From: Elymus sibiricus
Lineage: Eukaryota; Streptophyta; Magnoliopsida; Poales; Poaceae
DNA: 64,000 bases
Direction of reading: 5' to 3'
NCBI GenBank assembly: GCA_039707655.1
Contig: CM077665.1
Location: forward strand, 443,361,531-443,425,530
Shown here: one piece after another, positions 1 through 9,122 of the stretch
How positions within the stretch are numbered: position 1 is the stretch's first letter
How the letters are laid out: each line of letters opens with the position of its first letter
The notes under the pieces: model-generated
What the model saw: the letters and a program-made list of their open reading frames with translations, nothing else
Told to the model about the DNA's origin: nothing
Database searches by the model: none
Position numbers and translations under genes: made by a program

Positions 1-2540
1 CTTCAAGCTGCAGCTGAACAAGTTCCCCGTAAACGGGCCAGATAGCGGCTACTCGAAGTCACACACTCCGAAGGAGGTAACCATCCGCGATGTAGATCCC
101 ATTAATTCGGAGTTGTGGTGTATAGATGAAATATCTTTATTTGTATGTAGAAATGGACGGACGGGGCGGCAAGTATCAGCTGCCCCGTGCCCCTGCCCGA
201 AGGCGACATCTCTCCCGAGCTCCAGGCTCTCCTGGCCGAGGCGCCTTCAAAGGGCCCCGCCAAGGCCAAAAGAGAGCTTGGGAGGAAGAGGAAGAAGACG
301 GGAAGTCTTCGTATTGAAGACATCAAGGCTGTCTCCTCAGAGGGAGGAGACAACGATGAGGAGGACCAGAGCGAGGACAAATCGTCTCCTCCAAGGAAGA
401 GAACGTCGTCCAAGGATGTCGTGGGGGTCGAGACCTGCGGTGGTCGGAAGCGCCTTATGAAGGCATCCGACGTTGCACCCTGCAAGGCTCCGGCCAAGAC
501 CCACATTGGCCTCTCATCCTCGGAGAGCGGGCAATCCGAGGCCGACAGGAAAAAAGCACCGCCAAGGAGGTATGTCCTTTGCTCCTATCTCTTTATACTG
601 CAGCTCCTCTTTCCTCGTGTATTTTGATTCACCCCTTTGCCTTTTAGAGGACCCAAGGAGCGGTCCCAAGCGATAAGTGATCGAGCAGGCTTCCTCCAAG
701 AAGCTCGTCCGAGGGGCATCGTCCCTCTCCTCCTGCCCAAGACGGGTCGGGGGAGGCGACTACGCAAGCTCCGCCCATGCTGACCACGGGGGACAGCGCC
801 AGTGTGCCCCTGGCCAAGGTGGAGTCCTCGCCCGCCGAGGACCTGCCGACGAAGGTTCCTTCTTCTATAGAAGGAACAAAGCTGGGGCAACCAGTGTCTT
901 CGGCGCCCGCGGGCACCGAGACGCTTCGGTCGCCTACCCCAGTGGCAACCTCTCCGCTAAGGGAGGGAGCCGAGGTGGTACGATCACCCCTGTCTGCCGG
1001 AGGGCAGGCGTCCAAGGGGTGGACAGAAGAGATGGAAGAAGGCATGATGGGCTCTTCCATCCGTGTCGAGCACCACACACTAATGGGTGCGGCGCTGCAA
1101 AGCTACCGGTTCGCAGAGGCCGGTATGAGGGTGGTCTTCCGAGGTCTCTTTCAAGTTTTTGAGGTAAGCCTCGTTCCCACTTTCCTTGTTAATACAATAA
1201 ATGCATAGAACCGCCAAGAGCTAGAATGCAGTCAATGGTTCCTAGCGGGAAAAAGAATAATTGGTCTGAGGACCGTAAGTGTCTAACAACAGTAACCCCC
1301 GAGCCCTGAGTGAGACCCTAAGATCTTACTCGGGGGGTCAGCAAGAAGTATAAAAAGCAATAGTAGTAGCCCCCGAGGCCCTGATCGAATAAAAGTATCC
1401 GAACAGGGGATCGATGTCATCCGAAGAGTTTTTAATGTCTGCATTTTGTTTGCTTGTCGGAATCGGTCTTGGCTTCAATGTCCAACTCCCAGAAGTTGGA
1501 AGTGATGAACCGTAAGCTCGAGATGTCCGAGAAGGACATGGAGCTGATGATGAGGCAAATGAAGGAAGCTCAAGGTAAACCATAGAATACGATTGGAATT
1601 TATGTACCTGCATGTGAACTTATGTTTTGGCGCTATGCTCTAAAGTATGTGCGCAATGAACTTGCAGCTTCCTTCACGGTTCTTGAAAAGCTCCAGGCCA
1701 AGCTGCAAACAGCTCGACAGGAGGCCGAGCAGCAGAGGGTTGCGGCGGAGCAGGCCAGCAACGAGCTGGCTGCGGCGAAGGAGGCCAGTGAGAAGCACGT
1801 TGCCCGGGTCCTGGAGGTTGAGGTGGACCTGAAGGGGGTGTACGCTGAGCATGACACCCTTCAGGAGGAATAAGAAGAGGCTTGCCGCCAAGCTCGCCAA
1901 GGCGAGCTCGGACTGCAAGGAAGCCAAGACCCAGGCCCGGACGGATCGTGAAGTGCTCAATCAAGTGAGCCAGATTGCCACCGGTAAGCCCTATCTGCTT
2001 CGCTGTGTTTTTGGCGATAGCTTTTTTCCCCATCTTACGGAAATCGGGCATTCCTCAGAGACCTTCAAGGATCTGTCGGTGAGCACCGTGGACGCCTGCG
2101 CTGACTACGCCAGCCGCCCTGACGAACCAGCTGAGAAGATCTTTTGGCGTCAGTTCCAGACGCCCGAGCACCCGCCGCAACTCAATAATCAAATGAAGCA
2201 GTTGGCAGAGCTGTTTCGCACGGTGTTACCTATGATGGAAGACCTCTGCATCAACCTCTGGCCGGTCAGGCCAATGCCCAGCAGCTTCTTCGGCCTATTG
2301 AACATGTTGCGCGAGGCCAGCCCCCAGGTCGCCAGCTGGAAAAGGTCGGCCTGTCTGGAGGGCGGTCCGTGGGAGTATGCTTCAATGATGGCGCACTTCC
2401 CAGAGATCCAGCCGCTGGTGGTTGCGTCTGGGCCCTCGGAAGGAAAGAATCGGAAGCTCGAGGAGTTCCTGGCCGAGGTCCTTGAGAGTGCCAAGCAGAC
2501 CGAGGTGAAATGCTCGAAATCCGAGTTGTACTTCCAATAG
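1..2540 (+). pseudogene. spliced antisense transposon gene (gypsy-type transposon, Transposase_28-like), 3' part
   Basis: The window opens inside an ORF whose residues (FKLQLNKFPVNG...) resemble the end of the plant 'putative gypsy type transposon' domain. It continues as a Lys/Glu-rich acidic linker, a coiled coil rich in Ala, Glu and Gln (1668-1870) and a conserved C-terminal part (2059-2540, stop 2538-2540). Several introns can be placed by GT-AG borders that keep phase: 1164-1492, 1575-1667 and 1984-2058; a donor at 570 and an acceptor at 646-647 fit a further one. The frame is broken near 670-680 and near 1860-1875 (stop TAA 1871-1873), so this copy looks decayed. It lies antisense to its host element. 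No biochemical role is known to me; it is not a catalytic transposase by any motif I can see. Confidence 0.5.
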
Positions 2541-3954
2541 GTCCCTCGGTATGTCGAGGAGGATTTTGTAAAGACAATTTAAAAAATGGGCTTTAAACAG
2601 TTTGGTTCTATCCGATGTGTTTATATTCTCCTCCTATGTGACTTTTTATATACCTGAAAGTTCCAGTCATCGGCTTCTGCCCGCTTGTAGATTCTACGCG
2701 GGGTGTTCTCTAACATTTGTAAACCCTTCGCCGACGTCTGGGGACCCGTAGGCGACTTGTATGTTTAGAGGAACGAGGCAATCAGACTATAAACGGCTTT
2801 ATAACTTTCACTTAGTCATAGGAGCTCTGTGTGATGGGGTAGTTGAACTAGCCCGCGGTGTAGTGGTGATCGGACCGGCCGAGGTACACCTATGTTGACA
2901 CCTCGGTTCTTGTAGGAAGAACGCTTCGTTTAGCACGGCTCAACCACTAACGGTGTTTAGTTTGACACTGTCACTAGATCGCTTGACCTGTTTACGCTTA
3001 TCATGACAGTCGATTTTCGGCTTTCTCCACTGAGGCGCTTAACCATCCATGCTGGAAATGCAATCACAGTGGTTCTCCCTTTACACTCCTAGCCGAACAA
3101 GGCGGAACGTAGGAGAAAAACACAGGAGCCGGGCAACCCAATCATTGACCAAAATCACGATTTGAAACAAATGCATATAATGCAATATCCAAGACGCCGA
3201 TCAGACATCGGACTTGAACACGGGATCGTCTATAAATCCGAGCCCCCGGTCGAAAGCCTGACTCTACTGCATGAAAATTTTCTGGTCGTCGGCTTTACAT
3301 CTGATTTGATCGTAAACCGCGGATGAGATCATCAGGTTCTGGATCTGGTCCAGTACCTCATTTATCTGTGAGAGCTCCTCCGCGGTGATGGCCTGGCGAT
3401 AAGTCGGGCTGATATGAAAAGGGTTATTCGGACCACTTGACGCAGGTCCGTTTTCTGGGCCTTTTCGGGCCGGCCCCAGTTCGAAGACCAGAGAGGCTTC
3501 CTCTGAGACTGTCGTTAGATCCGAAGGGAGTTCGGCTTTGGGATATCGTCCGAGGAGGCATGAGTTAGGTCGAACGCGACCGCCCCCAGGTCCATCTCTG
3601 AGGTCGGCTCCATCGGGAGGGAGGGGGGTTTGGATCCGAAGATCAGATCGGGAACCTATTCCAGAGCGTCTGCACCCAGGGGATCTTCAGATTGGATCGC
3701 GATCTATTCCAATAGAACCAGATCACCTCGGGCGTCGGCGACGTACTCCAAGCTGCCGAACATGATGACCTGGTTTGGGGCAAAAGTCTCGATGCGGCCT
3801 AGATGGCTAGTAGGATCAGCGTGCAGTACCACACTGCCGAAAGCGAAAAGTTGGTCGGGGACAAAGACGTCACCGCAGGCGATGCTGCTATCAAACTGCA
3901 GACGAGCCATCCAATTCCGGTGATAACACAACGACCTCTCAATGAAAGCACCAA
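2541..3954. other. non-coding leader of element A
   Basis: Between the antisense gene and the 5' LTR I see no long conserved reading frame. The part next to the LTR, read on minus, can encode a short ORF starting MARLQ (from about 3907). The element at 48871 has a similar MARLQ start at the same place, from 49420, so a small leader peptide or decayed ORF start is shared by the family. The stretch 2660-2835 is homologous to the internal region of that element. Confidence 0.45.
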
Positions 3955-4446
3955 TGTCGGTGTCAAAACCGGCACACCTCGGGTAGGGGAGCCCGAGCTG
4001 TGAGATTAGACCGATGGGTAACAGGAGACAAGGAACCCACGATATTTACCCAGGTTCAGTCCCTCTCTATGGAGGTAAAATCCTACGTCCTTCTCTTGTT
4101 GTATTATTGGTGTAACGAGTACATAGTTGATCTACCTTGAGATCGTATGTTTATGGTATAAACCCTAGGGGTGATGATGATGTGTATGGGTATCCTCTAC
4201 GGGTTAAACCCTCCGGCTTATATAGGCGCTGGGGGTGTCTAGGGTTGCATGAATGTCGGTTACCATCTACAGATCACATGGCGAACGAATCATCCCTTCT
4301 TGGAGTACATGCCAAGTCTTCGGTGGAGTCCGATGTGCCCACGTCCCGTCCTAGGGCCTCCGATGTCCTTCCTCTTTGGTAGGCCCCCAGTCCGGCCCAT
4401 GGACTAGACCAGCTCGGTTGGGACCCCCTAGTCCAGGACACCGTCA
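3955..4446 (-). repeat. 5' LTR of element A
   Basis: On the minus strand it starts TGACGGTGTCCTGGAC at 4446 and ends TTTGACACCGACA at 3955, so it has TG...CA ends and is 492 bp long. The ends and the last ~200 bp are clearly homologous to the 502 bp LTRs of the element at 48871-54647, while the middle is diverged, indicating a related subfamily. A minus-strand TATA box (CTATATAAG) lies at 4217-4225 and is the likely element promoter. Confidence 0.75.
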
Positions 4447-4661
4447 TGGAGCTCCTCGGCTGTGAGGATGGGGCGTAGGTTGTGCTTGATGCCGTAGGGT
4501 GGGACCTGGAACTGACCCTGCCGCGGGTCGAAGTCAGTGACGGTGACGGCCTTCTCGGTGATGAAGTGCACCGGCAGGTCCACCGGGAGCCTGAGGTGCG
4601 GGAGCAAGCTCCGGCAAGGCCACAACGGATCCACTGGGGCGCACATGGTGGGTGGCGTCAA
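4447..4661 (-). pseudogene. B3-like (DUF313-type) gene copy 1, truncated by element A
   Basis: Minus-strand reading frame with ATG at 4661, or at 4646 by comparison with copy 2. It reads MCAPVDPLW, then the segment LPVDLPVHFI, TDFDPRQ and PPYGIKHNLRPILTAEEL, nearly identical to the N-terminal ~60 residues of the gene at 7041-7574. The match stops exactly where the LTR of element A begins, so the retrotransposon cut the gene and the rest is not in the window. The upstream DNA including the TATA box is also conserved between the copies, so this was a tandem or segmental duplication of a whole gene with promoter, not a retrocopy. Confidence 0.6.
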
Positions 4662-4731
4662 ACGCTACTTTGGTACGTCGGGATCAACAAAAGGTCTCGT
4701 GGCTCTCAGCTGTGTTGTCGCTGGGGCTGGG

Positions 4732-4739
4732 TTATATAG
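4732..4739 (-). promoter_or_regulatory. TATA box of B3-like copy 1
   Basis: Minus-strand CTATATAA about 75-90 bp upstream of the candidate ATG. It lies in a block of about 60 bp that is nearly identical upstream of the second copy (7663-7670). Confidence 0.5.
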
Positions 4740-5503
4740 ACGAAGCAATAGGCTCAACTCTCACATGACCAATCTTTGGATAAACCTTTGAATATCACCT
4801 TGGTTATACATATTCTCTTTCTTATAACCTTGAAACAAACATATGGACTTCAAGCAATGCCTATGGACAAATCTTAAAGTGAAACTCAAAGCAACCATTA
4901 GTCCATAGGAATTGTCATCAATTACCAAAACCAAACATGGGGGCACCATGCTCTTTCAAGACCCAACAATCGGACCATCCATGTCATACTAGTGGCGCCG
5001 AAGCACTTCTGTCACCGCTAGTACTTCATACACTAAGTGGCGTGGTGACCATTTTCCCGTGCCAGCAGTGGCAAGAGTCGGGCTTGTTGCCTAGCATACT
5101 TACTATTGGTGCCGTGTACTCTGGTGACGCTTGTTTCGAGTTGTCCGCGTTGCTAATGACGAATAATTTGCTAAACAAAAATCAAAACATAATCTGATCG
5201 AAGGCAGTATAGTGTGAAAATCAACAAGTTTCGAGTTTGTATCGAACCTCTTGTATGCACACCCACAAATCCATATAATCTCATGCAACGATATATAGAT
5301 CGAATGACGTACTTCATAATTCATATATAGATCAATCATAATAACATAGGTTTACCGAGGTACTTCATTATCCATGTCATCTTATAGCAAACTAGAACAT
5401 ATTAGCTAGGTTAGCTCATCATATATGTCATCGGGCTATCAAAATTTGGTATGTTCTTCTAGTTAAAATTGTGCCATGGGGGAGATTCACCGACTACTGC
5501 CCC
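4740..5503. other. intergenic, AT-rich, no gene seen
   Basis: No reading frame here has recognisable similarity. The stretch 4970-5150 is more GC-rich, with phrases such as ACTAGTGGCG that recall subterminal repeats of Triticeae CACTA transposons, but no CACTA terminus or transposase is visible. Confidence 0.3.
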
Positions 5504-6035
5504 CTATTTGCCCTTGCACTTGGACGGTTGAAAGAGATTGTAGTGCTCAAAGGCCATATAGGGGTCTAGGTGGATCTGCTCGGCACCAGAGTTGTAGGTG
5601 TCTAACGCGACATTGTTCTCCTCCTTCTTCTCTAGGGGTGGCAGGCTGTCGAGGGCATGGATGTCCCAGGTTTTCTCCACCACGAGCACCCGCGCCGCTC
5701 GGGCATGGCGCTTAGCCATGATCCATGAATGGATATCCTATACGACATTATCCTCCACGAGCTTGTCTGACGTGGCGAGCTGTGACTCGACCCCCGCGGC
5801 GCAACACGCCATGGCCCTCTCACGACGTCCACACCAGACCTCGGTCTTGAAGCCCGACGTCGCGTAAGATGTGCACCTCGAGCCTTCAGCAGACGTGTTC
5901 CCGTCGCTTATTGAAGCTCCACTCGTGCGAAGGAGTGGGCGAAGGCATAAGGTTGGGCATCCACCCGAGACAGACGGAGAGTTGTTCGGACGACTATCTC
6001 CTCCTCGTCCGTGTATCAGATCCGTTGTCCGACAT
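5504..6035 (-). pseudogene. frameshifted gene of unknown function
   Basis: A minus-strand gene-like unit begins MSDNGSDT at 6035. It continues in shifting frames with a codon pattern that looks protein-coding and ends with a clean ORF (ATG 5719, stop 5504) reading MAKRHARAARVLVVEKTWD, then SLPPLEKKEENNVALDTYNSGAEQ and a tail FEHYNLFQPSKCKGK. The start frame stops after MSDNGSDTRTRRR, and the middle part (5720-6000) is only partly open in another frame, so at least two frameshifts separate start and end. I do not recognise a domain. It could be a relic of a small lineage-specific gene or of a transposon-carried gene. Confidence 0.4.
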
Positions 6036-6274
6036 GCCTAAAGGTACCAGAGAGGATGTGGACGGAGCAGATTTGATGTGGAGGGGAGTGGAGTGGAGTG
6101 GAATGGAATAATGGTTAGGGAACAGAGAGTGTGTGTGGAACGGTCCAAATGAATATGCCTCTAGCGCTGGGGACTTGGATGAAATCCACTCTATTCCCAA
6201 ATCCCGAATCCGGGTTTGGCCGAAATACCGCGCCGCCTTGCCGCCCCGACCGACCTCCTCCCGCCCCTAGCAAC

Positions 6275-6700
6275 TGATATGTCCATTTTGTATCACTATC
6301 TCTTCATATAGTTCTCTCTTTATTATCGATATTTTTCATCATTGCTCAATTCTACTGTCCATTTCCCTTTAATTTGCATGAAACTCATAGGAGCAAAAAT
6401 ATACCAGAGAAGAACCTAATTTTCTGGAGCTCCAAAAATTACAAGATAATTCCAGACCAGGAGCGAGAAGATAGGCCGGAGGTAGTTTTAATCATATGTT
6501 AGTCCAGATATTTTCACATGCTTAGAAACCATAGGAACTTAATATAGTATAAGCATGGAATTATTGTTCTTAAATCAACCAGAATGTAGATAATAAAACT
6601 GTTTAAGGGAGCTGATCCAGATATCCGAGATATTCAATATATAAGCATGTTGTTTTTAAAAAGGAGCGTTTAATTTTCAACTTTTGAAAACAAACGTATC
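6275..6700 (+). repeat. possible degenerate gypsy LTR start
   Basis: The sequence from 6275 begins TGATATGTCCATTTTGTATC and continues AT-rich. This resembles the start of a common Triticeae gypsy LTR type that opens TGATATGTCCATTTTGCATC. I see no paired LTR, internal region or right end; the limit at 6700 is arbitrary. Confidence 0.3.
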
Positions 6701-7040
6701 ATGCCAAGGTTTGGGCTCTGTCTCAGCATCTCAATTGACTTAATTTGTTGCTGCTGCATTGGAAAACATCGGTGCAAACAGAGCGGACTCACACTGTTGT
6801 GGAATCATCACATTGTAAAACACCAAACAATAGTAAAATTAAAACGGCTGTAGGAGGTACTTCTATAGCATACAAAATAATTATCAGTCTGTTTATATCC
6901 GGAAAATGGCCATGTATATTTCTAAAAAGAATGAACTATATGCAAACGACATAGAATTTCACAGTTGGGTGCCGGTGCCTTTGGGAGAATTGGAGAACAA
7001 AGTGTTATCTGATTAGATCCTTGATTCAAACTCAACTGAA
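6701..7040. other. intergenic downstream of B3-like copy 2
   Basis: Short AT-rich stretch past the 3' end of the minus-strand gene at 7041. No reading frame or repeat that I can support. Confidence 0.3.
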
Positions 7041-7574
7041 TCAAGTTTGGCGTTTTGGTTTCTTGGCGATGACAATATAGAGCTGGCTTTCTTCAACATT
7101 TGAAGGAGAGGCGTCGGGGCAGAAGGCCCAGATCCAGACGACGTCATCGACGGTGAAGCTGCAGTTGTTGATGAAACCGAGATACCCCGCCCCCTTGAGG
7201 GTCGTGCTGTTGGCGCCGCGCGACAGCCGCAGCTCAATAGACCAGGCACGGACGTCGACCACCACAACCGTAAGCCCGCCGCCGCGGTGCCTCCTCTCTT
7301 TCCTCTTCTCCCCGGTCGTCCCCTCCCCCTCCGCAGTTGCGGCCTTGTCGTCCTCGTACCGCAGGTTGGCAGCCTCGAGCTCCTCGGCGGTGAGGATGGG
7401 GGCCAGGTTATGCTTAACGCCGTAGGGCGGGAGCTGGAACCGATTCTGCCGCGGGTCGAAGTCGGTGGCGGTGACGACCTTCTGGCCGATGAAGTGCACC
7501 GGCAGGTCCACCGGGAGCCTGAGGTGCGGGAGCAGGCTCCGGCGGAGCCACGACGGCTCGGCTGGGGCGCACAT
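7041..7574 (-). CDS. B3 domain-like (DUF313-type) DNA-binding protein, copy 2
   Basis: Uninterrupted 177-codon frame on the minus strand, ATG at 7574 and stop at 7041. The N-terminal half reads LPVHFIGQKVVTATDFDPRQN and PPYGVKHNLAPILTAEELEAANL. A Lys/Arg/Glu-rich linker (about residues 70-95) follows, then GGLTVVVVDVRAWSIELRLSR, STTLKGAGYLGFIN, DDVVWIWAFC and LYIVIAKK. This order (K-x-L-T-x-D start, polar linker, strand V-V-D, L-x-L-x-R, L-K-G-x-G-Y, D-V-V-x-I-W-A-F) matches the plant-specific DUF313 branch of B3 domains. Such proteins are presumed nuclear DNA-binding factors, but few have known targets. A single exon is plausible. The family call rests on motif order seen by eye. Confidence 0.55.
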   Translation of the reverse strand: MCAPAEPSWLRRSLLPHLRLPVDLPVHFIGQKVVTATDFDPRQNRFQLPPYGVKHNLAPILTAEELEAANLRYEDDKAATAEGEGTTGEKRKERRHRGGGLTVVVVDVRAWSIELRLSRGANSTTLKGAGYLGFINNCSFTVDDVVWIWAFCPDASPSNVEESQLYIVIAKKPKRQT

Positions 7575-7662
7575 GGTGGGCGACGTTGAACGCTACTTTG
7601 TTACGTCGGGATCAACAGCAAGTCTCGTGGCTTTTTTCAGCTGCGTTGTCGCTGGGGCTGGG

Positions 7663-7670
7663 TTATATAG
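7663..7670 (-). promoter_or_regulatory. TATA box of B3-like copy 2
   Basis: Minus-strand CTATATAA about 90 bp upstream of the ATG at 7574, in the same sequence context as the box at 4732-4739. Confidence 0.5.
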
Positions 7671-7873
7671 ACGAATCGCAACTTCGCAAGTATTGGTGCG
7701 ATCGGAGTTGTAGCTTGACTCAGAGTCGTGGAGAAGAAGGATGGACGCGGCTTATGAACGGGACGCATTTAATGCTGGTGTCCGACTCGATTTTTTTTCA
7801 AACGTAGAGTCGGACTACAATCCTGTATCTAGGCTTGTACAAAGGGAAATTTACTTTGACTCATAGATGTAAA

Positions 7874-7950
7874 TGTTAGAGTTATACACTGTACATCATA
7901 TATACGGTGGCTTTGGCCTTCTAGTAATAATACAAGTTGCTTTCATAACA
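7874..7950 (+). repeat. 5' LTR of the Copia element (44 bp deletion)
   Basis: 77 bp, TG...CA. Against the 118 bp 3' LTR it lacks an internal 44 bp block (between GTTATACA and CTGTACATC) and has a 3 bp insertion near its end. Confidence 0.85.
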
Positions 7951-7966
7951 TGGTATCATGAGCTTA
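7951..7966 (+). other. primer-binding site of the Copia element
   Basis: TGGTATCATGAGCTTA directly after the 5' LTR. It resembles the initiator-Met tRNA primer site TGGTATCAGAGC typical of plant Copia elements. Confidence 0.65.
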
Positions 7967-8812
7967 GGTTCGGAGATTTTTTTTGGCGCCGCAACTCGCC
8001 TCCTGATCCAATCTCGTGCGCCGCTGTTGCTCTCTTTGCCGATCGTCCTAGCCAGAAGTACCTCCTCTCTGGATTTCTGCTGCTATAGATCGGGTTGTGT
8101 CTCGTCCAGATTGGGACGTAGCCTACGGTCCACCTCCTGCTCGGGAAGCCGCAGGACCATCTTCCACCACCGATTCTCACCGCCGGCTGCTGATCCACAC
8201 CTCTCGCTCGGGCAGCCGCGGGTCCACCACACCCTACCGTGGCCGCCGGGTTCTGCTCCGGCTGATTTTCGTCGCCCCCGTCCACCTGCGAGGAGCCCCT
8301 GGCGTGGCCGCTGGCCTCTGCTCCTTGATCTCCGTCGACGCCGGCTCCAGGCGTGGGCATCCTCTGCACACCCCGCCGCCCGCTCCTGTCGTGGGTGTCC
8401 TCTGCACACCCAGCCGCCGCTGCATCCCAGGTCGGGACGCGCTCCCGATTCGGCCGCCCTCGATCCTACTGTTCAGCGCTCCAAATCGAGGCGCTGTTGG
8501 CCGGTGGCTTGAGATCCCGTCTGGCTAGCGCGCCTCCTCCAGTCATGGCATCTCTGGCCGGCTGGTCCTCCAGTGGGCTGGTTCACGTGCCCATCTGCAT
8601 CATTATTCAGTTGACTGAATCGGGCCTGCTCTAGCGGCCTTTGCAGATTGGAGTTAAAAAAAAAGAGAGAGGGTAAAAAAAAAATCTGATATGATGTTTC
8701 CGTCGGACCTGCATCTCCGTCGCTGCCCGCGGACTTCTGACGGTGTTCCCTATATTGATCCCGTCTCGCACATGTGGCGTCGCTCCGTACTTGGTGCACG
8801 TCCGTCTATGAC

Positions 8813-9122
8813 TGTTAACAACCCAACAGTTCCTCTCTCGATCTATTGCAATAACTCACGAATACGAGTAGCAATTCAGGTTACAATCTCTGGATACAAG
8901 AATAGAAAGGGGGAAACAGGAGGGAGCCGCCGCCGCCGGTGCCGTGATCCACTGGATGACTCCACAAGCGTGTGAGGTAGGGTTAAGTAGCAGGTGGGGC
9001 TGGCTCACACCCACTCTGGCCCGTGGACTCTCATGTTGGGCCGTCGCTGTCTGATGGGCCGAGCCGTGGGCGAGGCCGTGTTGCCGCTGCCTGGACGGTT
9101 CGCCTTGTCTGTGGTCCTGACA
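8813..9122 (-). repeat. 3' LTR of the Reina-like element
   Basis: 310 bp, plus-strand ends TGTTAACAACC ... GTCCTGACA, preceded by ATGAC. Near-identical to 13860-14169. Confidence 0.88.

Larger units (their letters stand above)
1..4446 (-). mobile_element. LARD-like LTR retrotransposon A (partial, gag-pol-less)
   Basis: Right-hand part of an LTR retrotransposon read on the minus strand; its 3' end lies outside the window. The 5' LTR is 3955-4446. Just inside it the minus strand reads TTGGTGCTTTCATTGAGAG, the same junction sequence that follows the 5' LTR of the element at 48871. The internal part has no gag, protease, RT or integrase. It carries a gene on the opposite (plus) strand at 1-2540. 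Antisense extra ORFs of this kind are known from Tat-lineage Gypsy elements. A stretch at about 2768-2833 is homologous, inverted, to about 52250-52310 of the element at 48871, so both belong to one family. It sits inside a B3-like gene copy that resumes at 4447. The target-site duplication would be TGGAG (4447-4451), not testable here. Confidence 0.7.

Noticed and set aside
4970..5150. CACTA transposon subterminal repeats
   Set aside because: Only a few ACTAGTGGCG-like phrases; no CACTA terminus, 3 bp duplication or transposase in reach.
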